Source: Desulfobulbaceae bacterium
Lineage (GTDB): Bacteria > Desulfobacterota > Desulfobulbia > Desulfobulbales > Desulfocapsaceae
Direction of reading: 5' to 3'
DNA: 64,000 bases
NCBI GenBank assembly: GCA_024227155.1
Contig: JAAELB010000661.1
Coordinates: 1 to 64,000, forward strand
Below, piece by piece: positions 36,713-45,402 of this stretch. The position numbers were made by a program, and so were the translations under genes. Under the pieces are notes generated by a model. The model saw only the letters and a list, made by a program, of their open reading frames with translations, was not told the origin of the DNA and searched no databases. How positions within the stretch are numbered: position 1 is the first letter of the stretch; each line of letters opens with the position of its first letter.

Positions 36713-38422
36713 ATGAAAGCAGTGCGAAATCCATTTATCACAGTTGCAAGTATCGCCATCTTTCTTTTGGCAAGCTCCAGTCTCTCTTTTGCTGAGACCA
36801 AAGTCACTAGCAATGGCAGCGTCGGTGACACTGTCACCATTGAGGGAACCATTGAACCTGGACAGGAGTTGTATCTGACTGTTGCCCAACAGGACGAGTT
36901 CAAGCCTTCAGATGCAACCATGCCCCATGAGAAGAAAAAATTTGCCAAAACTACCAAGAAAAAAGGTTTTGGTATGGACGCCTCCATTCCACCTCTCTAT
37001 TACGTCCTTACCACTAATCCTGAAGCCTTTGGTAAGAGAGTGGACGACACCAGATTTGGTGGACCATCCGTATTTTTGGGTAAAGGCCGAACCAAAGGGC
37101 TCTACTCCACCTACAGTTATCTGCTCAATAAAGACTTTAATGGTATAGACGACGACGCAAAAGCCGGCCTTGGTCCTATTAAAAGTGAAGATCAGTGGAA
37201 ATTTCTCAAATGGGCCAATGAATCCAAATACGGTATCAATACCATCGTTAAAGAAGGTAACCGTGTAGGAAAAATTGTTATCTTTTCAAGGACGATACTT
37301 GCCGACGAATCCAGTAAAAACTACTGGGATGAAGGAACCAAGATCAATCTGGATAAGGCCACCGGTAAATTTACCGCGACCTTTGAATCCTACCGCCACA
37401 CTCCACCGGACACCAAATTTGATGTCTATGTAAATGGTGCTAAAGAGACGGATTTTTCTCTCACCGGAAAAGGCTTTTGGCTGACCAAGGGCTACCGTTA
37501 CATGAATCCACTCTGGATTGTCATTGGTGCAATTGCAGTTGGTACCTACTTCTCCATGATCGGTGCTGCCGGTGGTATGCTGATGGCCGCCTTCCAGGTG
37601 CTTGTTGTTAACACCATGGGTCCAGTGGGTGTCAACGCGGCAAACGTTCTTAAGCCTTCTAATATGGCACTGACCCTTTTCTCCCCACTTGGATCATTTT
37701 ACCGTTTTGCAGTAGTGGAAAGACGTGTTGCCTGGCCTGTTGGTATCTCTTTTGGTGTAGGTATCTTTATCGGTTCCATCTGGCTCGGTAAGTATGTTTC
37801 AGCTATGCTGCCAATGGCGGCTTACAAAGAATGGCTTGCAGTTCTGGTTGTCATCATGGGAATTAAGACCCTTACTGAGATGACCCCGAAGGCGATGAAC
37901 AAGCGTAAAAACATCAAGGCGATGACCCAGAAGTTTAACGCTGCCGTTAAAAAAGCCAAAGAAACTGGCGAAGCCATGGAAATGGGTTCCATCGAACCAG
38001 TTAAAACCGGACTCACCGATTACCGTTTCAAGTTCTGGGGAGAAGAATTCACCATTAATCCTCTGCTGTTCGCTTTTCTTGGAATTATAATCGGTATCGT
38101 CTCCCGTTCATTTGGTATCGGTGGTGGCTTCCTCCTGGTACCTGCGATGACCACACTTGGTGCACTGCCAATGTACGTTGCAGTACCTATATCCTTGATC
38201 GGAACCTGTTTTTCCAGTATCGGTTCTTTCCTCGGCTATGTAATGATCGGTTACTGGCCTGACTGGGTACTCGCCGGTGCTATCGTCATCGGTGGCTTTG
38301 CAGGCGGTATGCTTGGTAGCCGCGCACAGAAACTCTTCAGCGAAATGCAACTGAAGGTTGTACTCGCGATCACCCTGTTCTTCCTGTTCTTCCGTTTCTT
38401 CAAAATTGAAGTGTGGATCTAA
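36713..38422 (+). CDS. TauE/SafE-family exporter with a large N-terminal exported domain
   Basis: 569 residues; AAGGAGAAAACAGC before ATG 36713. A signal peptide (residues 1-27, ends LSFA) is followed by about 235 soluble residues that should lie in the periplasm and include a beta-rich start (VGDTVTIEGTIEPGQELYL). Membrane spans begin near 262 (PLWIVIGAIAVGTYFSMIGAAGGMLMA) and continue in two halves with GIVSRSFGIGGGFLLVPAM. These GxGGG repeats mark TauE/SafE permeases, which are linked to export of sulfite, sulfoacetate or related anions. Ordinary members have about 250-280 residues, so this is an extended form, known mainly from deltaproteobacteria. Its neighbours suggest export of a sulfur anion; the substrate is inference. 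Confidence 0.85.
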   Translation: MKAVRNPFITVASIAIFLLASSSLSFAETKVTSNGSVGDTVTIEGTIEPGQELYLTVAQQDEFKPSDATMPHEKKKFAKTTKKKGFGMDASIPPLYYVLTTNPEAFGKRVDDTRFGGPSVFLGKGRTKGLYSTYSYLLNKDFNGIDDDAKAGLGPIKSEDQWKFLKWANESKYGINTIVKEGNRVGKIVIFSRTILADESSKNYWDEGTKINLDKATGKFTATFESYRHTPPDTKFDVYVNGAKETDFSLTGKGFWLTKGYRYMNPLWIVIGAIAVGTYFSMIGAAGGMLMAAFQVLVVNTMGPVGVNAANVLKPSNMALTLFSPLGSFYRFAVVERRVAWPVGISFGVGIFIGSIWLGKYVSAMLPMAAYKEWLAVLVVIMGIKTLTEMTPKAMNKRKNIKAMTQKFNAAVKKAKETGEAMEMGSIEPVKTGLTDYRFKFWGEEFTINPLLFAFLGIIIGIVSRSFGIGGGFLLVPAMTTLGALPMYVAVPISLIGTCFSSIGSFLGYVMIGYWPDWVLAGAIVIGGFAGGMLGSRAQKLFSEMQLKVVLAITLFFLFFRFFKIEVWI

Positions 38423-38474
38423 GAGCTTAACCAGTTAGGACTAACCCGATAATCGGGAAGATTGCCGGGAAGCA

Positions 38475-38500
38475 AGCCGGAGGGGAGTTACCCTCCGGCT
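38475..38500 (+). terminator. Hairpin between exporter and EMC3-like gene
   Basis: 10-bp perfect stem AGCCGGAGGG / CCCTCCGGCT with a 6-nt loop, 52 bp past the exporter stop. The following TCTATAC is not a strong U-run, so it may attenuate rather than stop transcription. Confidence 0.5.
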
Positions 38501-38532
38501 TCTATACAATGATTTGAAAGAGAGTTATTTCA

Positions 38533-39159
38533 ATGGATGCAGTTCTTGATACAATTTGGGAATATATGGCCGCGGGATTTCACCATCTTGCCGAGACATT
38601 TTACGCTACTTTGCAAAACCTACACTTTCTTGGGCCGATTGTATTGATCACCCTGCTCGCCTTGTGCACGGTTGCTGTCACAAAGCTTCTCAGCAGATTG
38701 ATCAATACAAAACGTTACACTGAGCTCGAAAAAAAGTTCCACTACTGGTCAGGGTTACGTGACCAGGCAATGCAATGTGAAGACCGTGAAAAGGGTAAAA
38801 GAATGGCCCGTAATATCGACCAGGCAGAACTAAACAAGGCCTATTACGACTATTTTTTCGAAGGTTTCATGCTTGGCATAGCACGAAGAATAATTCCAAT
38901 ATTTTTCATGTTCGCCTTTATAAATGAGTATTACAGATCCGAGAATCTGCTGACAATATTCGGCAGGGGATATGTTCTGCAAATACCGACCAGCGGAGGG
39001 GAACCTCTCTTGATAGGTGCTGTCTTCTGGTACATTATCTCTCTATTATTTGGTTATCTGTTCTGGTTTTTTGCTGCGAAATTTTTCTCGGCCAGCCGTA
39101 CAGTGCAAACTGACGTCCTGCCAACAATGGCAAAACCGCTTAAGGATGTTAATTACTAA
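38533..39159 (+). CDS. Membrane protein, possibly EMC3/TMCO1-like (DUF106)
   Basis: 208 residues. One membrane span (LGPIVLITLLALCTVAVTKLL) precedes a charged helical loop (KRYTELEKKFHYWSGLRDQAMQCEDREKGKRMARNIDQAELNKAYYDYF) and two further spans (IARRIIPIFFMFAFI and LIGAVFWYIISLLFGYLFWF). The order span, charged cytoplasmic coiled coil, then spans recalls DUF106/EMC3-type members of the Oxa1 superfamily, which act in membrane-protein insertion. This match is by pattern only. The gene lies between the exporter and a PEP-synthase-like gene in the same direction. Confidence 0.5.
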   Translation: MDAVLDTIWEYMAAGFHHLAETFYATLQNLHFLGPIVLITLLALCTVAVTKLLSRLINTKRYTELEKKFHYWSGLRDQAMQCEDREKGKRMARNIDQAELNKAYYDYFFEGFMLGIARRIIPIFFMFAFINEYYRSENLLTIFGRGYVLQIPTSGGEPLLIGAVFWYIISLLFGYLFWFFAAKFFSASRTVQTDVLPTMAKPLKDVNY

Positions 39160-39192
39160 CACCTTGTCTTGGCCTCCGATAGACGAGGCGTA

Positions 39193-39213
39193 AGTCGGGA
39201 CAAGTACCTTCAG
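39193..39213 (+). repeat. Half copy of the AGTRCCTT repeat family
   Basis: CAAGTACCTTCAGAACC, matching the left end of the full copies, lies 15 bases before the start of the PEP-synthase-like gene and partly overlaps its ribosome site region (GGAGGGGG). Confidence 0.45.
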
Positions 39214-39227
39214 AACCGGAGGGGGAA

Positions 39228-41696
39228 ATGCAGCTCAACTCACTATTTAAACACTGGAGCTACAGAATAATTGCGCCCGGTACCCTCCTGCGCGAAAAAT
39301 ATGAGGCGCTCAAACGATTACTCAGTTTTGATATCAGCTGCCATGAAGAGATGGCGGAGTTTCAAGAACTGCTCCATGATGGCCATCGTGAAGATTTTGC
39401 CCGTATCCGCAAACGCTTCACGCTCTTTTCTGAGCAGGTCGCCGGTATGATCGACTCCCTGGATGCCATGGATCCGGGTACCTATTCATCCCTAAAAAAT
39501 TATCATAAAAAATTTGATTTCTACACTCGTTTTTTACTCGCACCACCCGCAATTGAATTTGCCCCACCCTTCGTTTTCCCTTTAGAAATAATCTCTCTTG
39601 AAGATAAACAGATAGGCAATAAGGCAAAACATCTTGCTCTGTTAAAAAAAAACCTTGGCACCACTATACCTGACGGTTTTGCCATTTCCACCAGCGGCTA
39701 CCACTATTTTATTGAATATAACGACCTTCGATCCACAATTGAAGAACTGCTCGCCGAACTCGATATCAACTCCTCCAGCTCATTAAAGCGAATTTCCAAA
39801 CAGCTTATTGAAATTATACGTAAGGCCGAAATTCCACCAGATATCGAAGAGGCCCTTAGCACAGGCTATGATACCCTGAAACAACAGATAAACATTGCTC
39901 CGAAGGTTGCGGTACGCTCCAGCGCCATAAATGAAGATGGTGACTGCTCCTTTGCCGGACAGTATAAAACAATACTCAACGTTGAGCGCTCTGGCATCGG
40001 TGCAGCATACCGCGAGATTCTCGCCTCTAAATATTCTCCGGAATCCCTTTTTTACCGTATCAGCCAGGGACTTGGGGATGAAGAAACTGCAATGTCTGTT
40101 TTGGTTCAGGTGATGGTTGCAGCGAAGAGCAGCGGTGTTCTGTACACCACAGGCGTAACACAAAAAGATAAAGAACTCGACCATATGCATCTACACCTCA
40201 CCCGGGGGCTCGGTGAACAACTGGTCTCTGGAGCAGTAAATCCTGATTGTTACATTTTAAAACGAGGAACCACTCCCGTCCTTATCGAAAAAGAATGCAC
40301 GGTCCCAATTATAACTGATGACAAGGCTGTGGAGATTGCAGCAGTGGGCCTTCAGATAGAAAAAGCCTTTGCTGCAGCTCCCCAGGATATTGAATGGGCA
40401 ATAGACAGTGCTGACAATCTTTTCATCCTCCAGGCAAGAGAGTTGCACATATCAACCACTATTGAAAAAGAAGTGCCAGCGTCTCTTGATGGCTACCCTG
40501 TACTATTAGATGGCTGTGAGTGTGCGTCTCCAGGGATAGCTGCAGGAGTTGTCTGCCGTGTAAACAGCGAAAACGACCTTGAGAACATCCCCCCTGGAGC
40601 CGTCCTTGTTACCCGTGATTCCCCACCACATTTTGTAAAAGTTATTAACCGGGTTGCCGCAATTCTCGCAGAACGTGGCAGTCGTGCCAGTCATTTTGCC
40701 ACGGTGGCCAGGGAATTTGGCGTACCTTTTCTCGCGGGAATCGAAGGCGCCCAGCAACTCTTTGACGCTGAAAAAATGGTAACGGTCGATGGCAATAGCG
40801 GAATGGTATACCAGGGGCAAGTCGATCCACTGCTGGAACAGAACAAAAAACCTTCCCAGATTGGCCCATACCACCGCATCCTCGAGGAGGCATTAAAATT
40901 CATTACACCTCTTGAGCTCACTGACCCCGCTGGAGATAACTTCAGCCCGGAAGGGTGTCGTTCCATGCATGATATTATCCGCTTCTGTCATGAGAAAGCA
41001 CTCCTCTCCATGTTCACAACCGGCAAACCGGGAACAGGGCGAGGAGCACTGCGCCTTTCTGCTGATATACCTCTTGACGTTTTTCTATTTGATGTGGGTG
41101 GCGGCATTGGAGCTGAGGTGAAAAAGAATCAGAGTGTGCCCCTTAAAACGGTTGTCTCTGCCCCTTTCCAGGCACTATGGAAGGGTTTAAGTCACCGGGA
41201 CGTACAATGGAAACAGAAACCTTTTGACTGGGATGCCTACGACAAAATCGAACTCGCAGGTGGGGTCCCACCTAAAAAAGACAGTTTTGCCTTTGCCAGT
41301 TATGCGGTTATCAGTGCCGACTATCTCCATTTTAATATTCGATTCGGCTACCATTTCACCATAGTCGATGTACTATGTGGAGAGAACAGTGCAGAAAATC
41401 ACTGCATGCTGCGTTTTGCCGGGGGTGGTGCAGATTTCGAACACTTAACCCTCAGGATTGATTTTCTTACCGGGGTGCTTGAACGACTGGAATTTTCTGT
41501 TGTAAAAAAAGGTGATTTGCTGGAGGCCAAACTCCCTGGTCTAAAAAAAGATCTCATGATTGAAAAACTTGATATGCTTGGCCGCCTCCTTGGTGCCAGT
41601 AAACTGATGGACATGGTACTGGACAGTGAGGAGATGGTTGCCAGCTGTGTTGAAGATTTTTACAATGGCCGTTATTCATTTTCCCAGGAAGGATAA
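39228..41696 (+). CDS. PEP-synthase-like protein (ATP-grasp and phospho-His domains, no PEP barrel)
   Basis: 822 residues; GGAGGGGGAA directly before ATG 39228. Residues 1-120 are a helical extension. About 125-400 match the pyruvate/ATP-binding domain of PEP synthase/PPDK (NKAKHLALLKKNLGTTIPDGFAIS, VAVRSSAINEDGDCSFAGQYKTILNV and DIEWAIDSADNLFILQARE). About 440-525 are the swivelling phospho-His domain, with the catalytic His near 488 in GSRASHFATVAREFGVP. The remaining 290 residues are not the usual TIM barrel that binds PEP; instead there is an unknown domain. So ATP-driven phosphorylation of the His is likely, but the final acceptor must differ. It is followed 8 bp later by a phosphatase gene. 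Confidence 0.82.
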   Translation: MQLNSLFKHWSYRIIAPGTLLREKYEALKRLLSFDISCHEEMAEFQELLHDGHREDFARIRKRFTLFSEQVAGMIDSLDAMDPGTYSSLKNYHKKFDFYTRFLLAPPAIEFAPPFVFPLEIISLEDKQIGNKAKHLALLKKNLGTTIPDGFAISTSGYHYFIEYNDLRSTIEELLAELDINSSSSLKRISKQLIEIIRKAEIPPDIEEALSTGYDTLKQQINIAPKVAVRSSAINEDGDCSFAGQYKTILNVERSGIGAAYREILASKYSPESLFYRISQGLGDEETAMSVLVQVMVAAKSSGVLYTTGVTQKDKELDHMHLHLTRGLGEQLVSGAVNPDCYILKRGTTPVLIEKECTVPIITDDKAVEIAAVGLQIEKAFAAAPQDIEWAIDSADNLFILQARELHISTTIEKEVPASLDGYPVLLDGCECASPGIAAGVVCRVNSENDLENIPPGAVLVTRDSPPHFVKVINRVAAILAERGSRASHFATVAREFGVPFLAGIEGAQQLFDAEKMVTVDGNSGMVYQGQVDPLLEQNKKPSQIGPYHRILEEALKFITPLELTDPAGDNFSPEGCRSMHDIIRFCHEKALLSMFTTGKPGTGRGALRLSADIPLDVFLFDVGGGIGAEVKKNQSVPLKTVVSAPFQALWKGLSHRDVQWKQKPFDWDAYDKIELAGGVPPKKDSFAFASYAVISADYLHFNIRFGYHFTIVDVLCGENSAENHCMLRFAGGGADFEHLTLRIDFLTGVLERLEFSVVKKGDLLEAKLPGLKKDLMIEKLDMLGRLLGASKLMDMVLDSEEMVASCVEDFYNGRYSFSQEG

Positions 41697-41704
41697 AATT
41701 TTTT

Positions 41705-42706
41705 ATGTCTAGCTATCTCCTCACCTGGGTGAGCAAAAATATTGCCGTGGGCCATGCCCCGATGTCCTATGCCGAACTCGACAACATCAAAGAACAGGGA
41801 ATAGATGCCATCGTCAACCTCTGTGAAGAATTTTGCGATCTCCACGAATTGGAGGAAAATTCTGGTTTTGAGGTCTTCTATCTACCCATCCCGGATGAAC
41901 ATGCTCCCAAAATGGAGGAGATGGAAGAAGGACTGGCGTGGCTTGATGAGGCCATTTATCTCGGTAAAAAAGTGCTCGTTCACTGTCATCACGGGGTGGG
42001 CCGAACCGGCACTTTCGTAACAGCGTACCTGCTTCGCCGTGGCCTCGGAATGAAGAAGGCAGAGAAATTATTAAAGAAAACCCAGGCCAACCCTACTAAT
42101 TTTTCCCAGTGGTGGCTGCTGAGAAAGTTTGGTAAAAAAGAAGGCCAGCTCAAAAGTATTGAAGCCACCCCTGATAACCGCAACAGTGCAGATCTCAGCG
42201 TATTTTATGCGCGCTACGAACAACTGTTGCGAAAAATTGATTCCATAGTAAAAGCTGCGCCTGCAGGCCAGACAGAGCAAGAGTGCCAAACGCTCTGTAA
42301 AAACAGTTTTTCCCTGGCCCCCATCGAGGCCATCTATCTCAACGAGAGAGTGAACATAAGCTTATCGGCAAAACAGAGAAAAAATGTTATCAATAAAGCC
42401 GCAGCAAATGGACAGCCTGGCGTAGATATCTGCCCTCTTAACCAAGGGGATAAATGCTTACTGCCACAGTACAGACCTATCCAGTGTCGCCTTAATGGAA
42501 TAGAGTTGAGCGAAGAACAGATGGCTGAAGTGAGTGAGGAACTGAGTAATCTCTCCAGTGAGATTTTCCACGCCCTCTTTGATCTGGACAGCACCATCCC
42601 TCCACCTTCCGTTGGTCGGTCGGAGGCAATCTCAGGAAAATTTATCCAGACGTATTTCCAGTACCTTGCAGCCCAAAAAACAATCAATGACAAAGACCAG
42701 AGTTAA
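41705..42706 (+). CDS. Dual-specificity phosphatase fused to a YkgJ-like cysteine domain
   Basis: 333 residues. The N-terminal 150 residues are a dual-specificity/tyrosine phosphatase: catalytic HCHHGVGRTG with Cys94 and Arg100, and a general acid Asp64 in PIPDEHAP. After a linker, residues 190-265 carry cysteines at 194, 198, 243, 251 and 261 in a pattern like YkgJ zinc/iron-binding proteins (CPLNQGDKCLLPQYRPIQCR). A helical tail follows. The fusion suggests a phosphatase whose activity responds to metal or redox state. It lies 8 bp behind the PEP-synthase-like gene and overlaps the regulator gene by 20 bp, so the three are translated together. Confidence 0.83.
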   Translation: MSSYLLTWVSKNIAVGHAPMSYAELDNIKEQGIDAIVNLCEEFCDLHELEENSGFEVFYLPIPDEHAPKMEEMEEGLAWLDEAIYLGKKVLVHCHHGVGRTGTFVTAYLLRRGLGMKKAEKLLKKTQANPTNFSQWWLLRKFGKKEGQLKSIEATPDNRNSADLSVFYARYEQLLRKIDSIVKAAPAGQTEQECQTLCKNSFSLAPIEAIYLNERVNISLSAKQRKNVINKAAANGQPGVDICPLNQGDKCLLPQYRPIQCRLNGIELSEEQMAEVSEELSNLSSEIFHALFDLDSTIPPPSVGRSEAISGKFIQTYFQYLAAQKTINDKDQS

Positions 42707-44132
42707 TTCAGAGACTACAGATGACAAACTGGTTCTGGTTGTGGATGATGAACCTGACATGCTCTCCATGTTAAAACTTGTCATAGGCAAGAAATGTGAC
42801 TGCGAGGTTATTACAGCACCATCCGGGGCCGCGACTCTCAAATTACTGGAAGAATACAGCCCGGACGTCATTGTTTCGGATATAAAGATGCCCGACCTCG
42901 ACGGACTTGAGTTACTCAAGCGGATACGAGAACACGATCCGACAATATCTGTTGTTATTATGACCGGATACGGCACTATCGCGATGGCCGTACAGGCATT
43001 AAAAGACGGAGCCTACGATTTTTTACAAAAACCCTTCGACAAAGACCATATCATACGTATTATCAGGAACTGCCTCGAACGAACGGCTCTGCTTCGCACT
43101 AACCTGCAACTCAAAGAAAAGCTTAACACCCTCTCGCTACCCGATGGTTTTGTCGGCCAAAGCCCGCCACTTAAAAAAGTACTCGATCTGCTCGCCCGTG
43201 TTGCCGACACCGATGCCACCGTACTTATCCGTGGTGAAAGTGGTACAGGTAAAGAAGTGGCAGCAAGAGCACTGCACAACCTGAGCAACCGCAAGCGTAA
43301 ACCAATGATCACTGTAAACTGTCCGGCGCTTCCGGAAAACGTTCTTGAAAGTGAACTCTTTGGTTATTGCAAAGGAGCCTTTACCGGGGCAAACCAGGAG
43401 AAGAAAGGTCTCTTTCAGGAAGCCCACGGTTCAACAATTCTCCTGGATGAAATTGCTGATATTCCGGTCACTATCCAGACGAAGCTACTGCGGGTCCTGC
43501 AGGAAAAAGAGATTCAGCCCCTGGGCCAAAACAGAACCATTAAGGTCGATGTACGGGTCGTTGCCTCAACAAACCAGGATCTGGAGGCTAAAATTCGAGC
43601 TGGGGAATTTCGTGAAGATCTCTTTTACAGGCTCAATGTGGTTACCGCTGTCATGCCGAACCTTGCTGAAATGAAAGAAGATATACCTCTTCTTGTTCAC
43701 CATTTTCTGTCACGGTTTAAAAAAAGATACCAGCGTGAAAATCTTCAAATTTCTACCAATGTTCTGCAATTTCTTTACCAGCGAAAATGGCAGGGAAATG
43801 TACGGGAATTACAAAACAACATAAAGCGCCTGGTTCTTCTAGCTGATGGCTCAACTATCAACAGCAGCAATTTTGATGAATTCCAACAGTCAACAGAACC
43901 CACCAACCCAGGGTCCGACCCTACAGATTCTAGAGATCTCTACTCAGCTACCTATAACGATGCTAAAGCAGAAATACTTAAAAGATTCTCGGTGGACTAT
44001 CTCTCCAACCTGCTCACCAATCATGGCGGCAACGTGACCAATGCAGCACGGGGTTGTGGTCTTGAACGCCAGGCCCTGCAACGCCTTTTGCGCCGCTACG
44101 GCCTCGTCTCATCATCTTTCAAAAAGAAGTAA
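42687..44132 (+). CDS. NtrC-family sigma-54-dependent response regulator
   Basis: 481 residues from ATG 42687, inside the end of the phosphatase gene; the longer frame from 42558 runs through the phosphatase and is not needed. Receiver domain: LVVDDEPDM, phospho-acceptor Asp in VIVSDIKMPDLDG, MTGYGT and LQKPFD. AAA+ domain: Walker A GESGTGKE, GAFTGA loop for sigma-54 contact (YCKGAFTGANQEKKG), Walker B ILLDEIADI and the arginine-finger region FREDLFYRLNV. A C-terminal Fis-type helix-turn-helix ends with GNVTNAARGCGLERQALQRLLRR. It activates sigma-54 promoters when phosphorylated. It ends the 15-kb co-directional block and may be controlled by the kinase at 29670. Confidence 0.93.
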   Translation: MTKTRVNSETTDDKLVLVVDDEPDMLSMLKLVIGKKCDCEVITAPSGAATLKLLEEYSPDVIVSDIKMPDLDGLELLKRIREHDPTISVVIMTGYGTIAMAVQALKDGAYDFLQKPFDKDHIIRIIRNCLERTALLRTNLQLKEKLNTLSLPDGFVGQSPPLKKVLDLLARVADTDATVLIRGESGTGKEVAARALHNLSNRKRKPMITVNCPALPENVLESELFGYCKGAFTGANQEKKGLFQEAHGSTILLDEIADIPVTIQTKLLRVLQEKEIQPLGQNRTIKVDVRVVASTNQDLEAKIRAGEFREDLFYRLNVVTAVMPNLAEMKEDIPLLVHHFLSRFKKRYQRENLQISTNVLQFLYQRKWQGNVRELQNNIKRLVLLADGSTINSSNFDEFQQSTEPTNPGSDPTDSRDLYSATYNDAKAEILKRFSVDYLSNLLTNHGGNVTNAARGCGLERQALQRLLRRYGLVSSSFKKK

Positions 44133-44193
44133 GGTAGCCTGAGTATTGCTGAGCATTTTGTCGAAAGAACAAATTGCTCATGAAAAATTCGGG

Positions 44194-45363
44194 CTAGCGC
44201 TTCCAGCCTTTAAGCCCCCACAACAACGACACCAACCCCAGGGTTGAGAGCCCGGCAGCCCCCCAGGAAACAGCTTTAATACCACCAAGTTCCCAGACAT
44301 AACTCCCTATCAATACCCCCAGCATCCGTCCAACTCCCGAGGTGGCATAAAATCCTGCCATCATAGTTGCTCGTGCACCCGGCATGAGTTCTGTACTGAG
44401 GGAAAAACTAGTGACGATAGTCGTTTCAAAAAAGAGAAAAACGAGAAACATCCCGACCATGGCAGAAGAAAGAGAAACACCGATAAAGGGAAGTAAAAAA
44501 TAGGCTACAATTACCAGACTCAAGCTGACAACCAAAGTTCTCTTCAACCCCAGCCGATCCGAGAATATGGCGGTGATTGACTCTCCTAACAGTTCAGCCC
44601 CACCGATTGCTACAGTACTGAAGCCCAGCATCACAAGACTTACCATAAACTGCTGTTCAAACCAGATACCATAGACAACGAAAAGACAGTCATTTGCAAT
44701 GGAAATCCAGAAGCCAAAGGCAAGCATTCCGGCTGCGGCTCGAATCTGAAATAACTTAAGGATTGAGGAGAAAAAACCGGTTCTCTGGCCGTCAGGTTTT
44801 TTTTCACTGTTATCTTCGGGAATAATCTTTGCAATTAGCAGCCAACTTACCCCGCCAAGGAGACCAAGAACAAAAAAAGAGGCGCGAAGACCCAGATGAT
44901 CAATAATAAGCCCAAGTGCTGGAATACCTATGAGGGTGGAACCCGCCCAGGCAGTTTCAACTGCCCCAATCGCTCTGCCACGGCGTTCGAAAGGGACATA
45001 ACTCCCGATAAACGACTGTATGGCAGGATCGAAAAGAGTCTTACCAAAACTTGCCAGGATAAGGCCAGTGAAAACAAACCAGTACTGCGGTACAATGCCG
45101 CAAAGGAGCATACCAACTGCAAGTAGCGCCAGCCCTGAACGCATCATGAAACGATTGCCAATTCGGTCGGCAGCAGGACCACTGAAAAGCCCGAGCAAAG
45201 AACTAAACTGACCCGCGGCTATAATCGTTGTAACTGCTGCAAGAGGAACTTCAAGGCCCCTGCTGAGAGCTGGAGCAAAGGGATAGACAAAGCGTCGACC
45301 GGTGTTGAGCAGCAATTTAAAAAAGAACACTGCGAGTAACTGCTTTGCCAGAGGAGGTTTCAT
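44194..45363 (-). CDS. MFS transporter
   Basis: 389 residues with about twelve membrane spans. Typical MFS features include GPAADRIGNRFMMRSGLALL (the loop 2-3 GxxxDRxG motif) and its counterpart FSDRLGLKRTLVVSLSL in the second half. The cytoplasmic middle loop (IPEDNSEKKPDGQRTG) separates the halves. Substrate unknown; probably drug or metabolite export. It is 39 bp downstream of an OmpR-type regulator on the same strand, so it is probably the target operon member of the two-component system encoded by the upstream two genes. Confidence 0.88.
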   Translation of the reverse strand: MKPPLAKQLLAVFFFKLLLNTGRRFVYPFAPALSRGLEVPLAAVTTIIAAGQFSSLLGLFSGPAADRIGNRFMMRSGLALLAVGMLLCGIVPQYWFVFTGLILASFGKTLFDPAIQSFIGSYVPFERRGRAIGAVETAWAGSTLIGIPALGLIIDHLGLRASFFVLGLLGGVSWLLIAKIIPEDNSEKKPDGQRTGFFSSILKLFQIRAAAGMLAFGFWISIANDCLFVVYGIWFEQQFMVSLVMLGFSTVAIGGAELLGESITAIFSDRLGLKRTLVVSLSLVIVAYFLLPFIGVSLSSAMVGMFLVFLFFETTIVTSFSLSTELMPGARATMMAGFYATSGVGRMLGVLIGSYVWELGGIKAVSWGAAGLSTLGLVSLLWGLKGWKR

Positions 45364-45402
45364 GTTTTACCTAAATCTTGCATATGTAACAGCCTTCTTC
45401 AC

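Noticed and set aside
42558-42686. N-terminal extension of the NtrC-type regulator
   Set aside because: The stretch is out-of-frame reading of the phosphatase gene; the receiver domain starts after ATG 42687.
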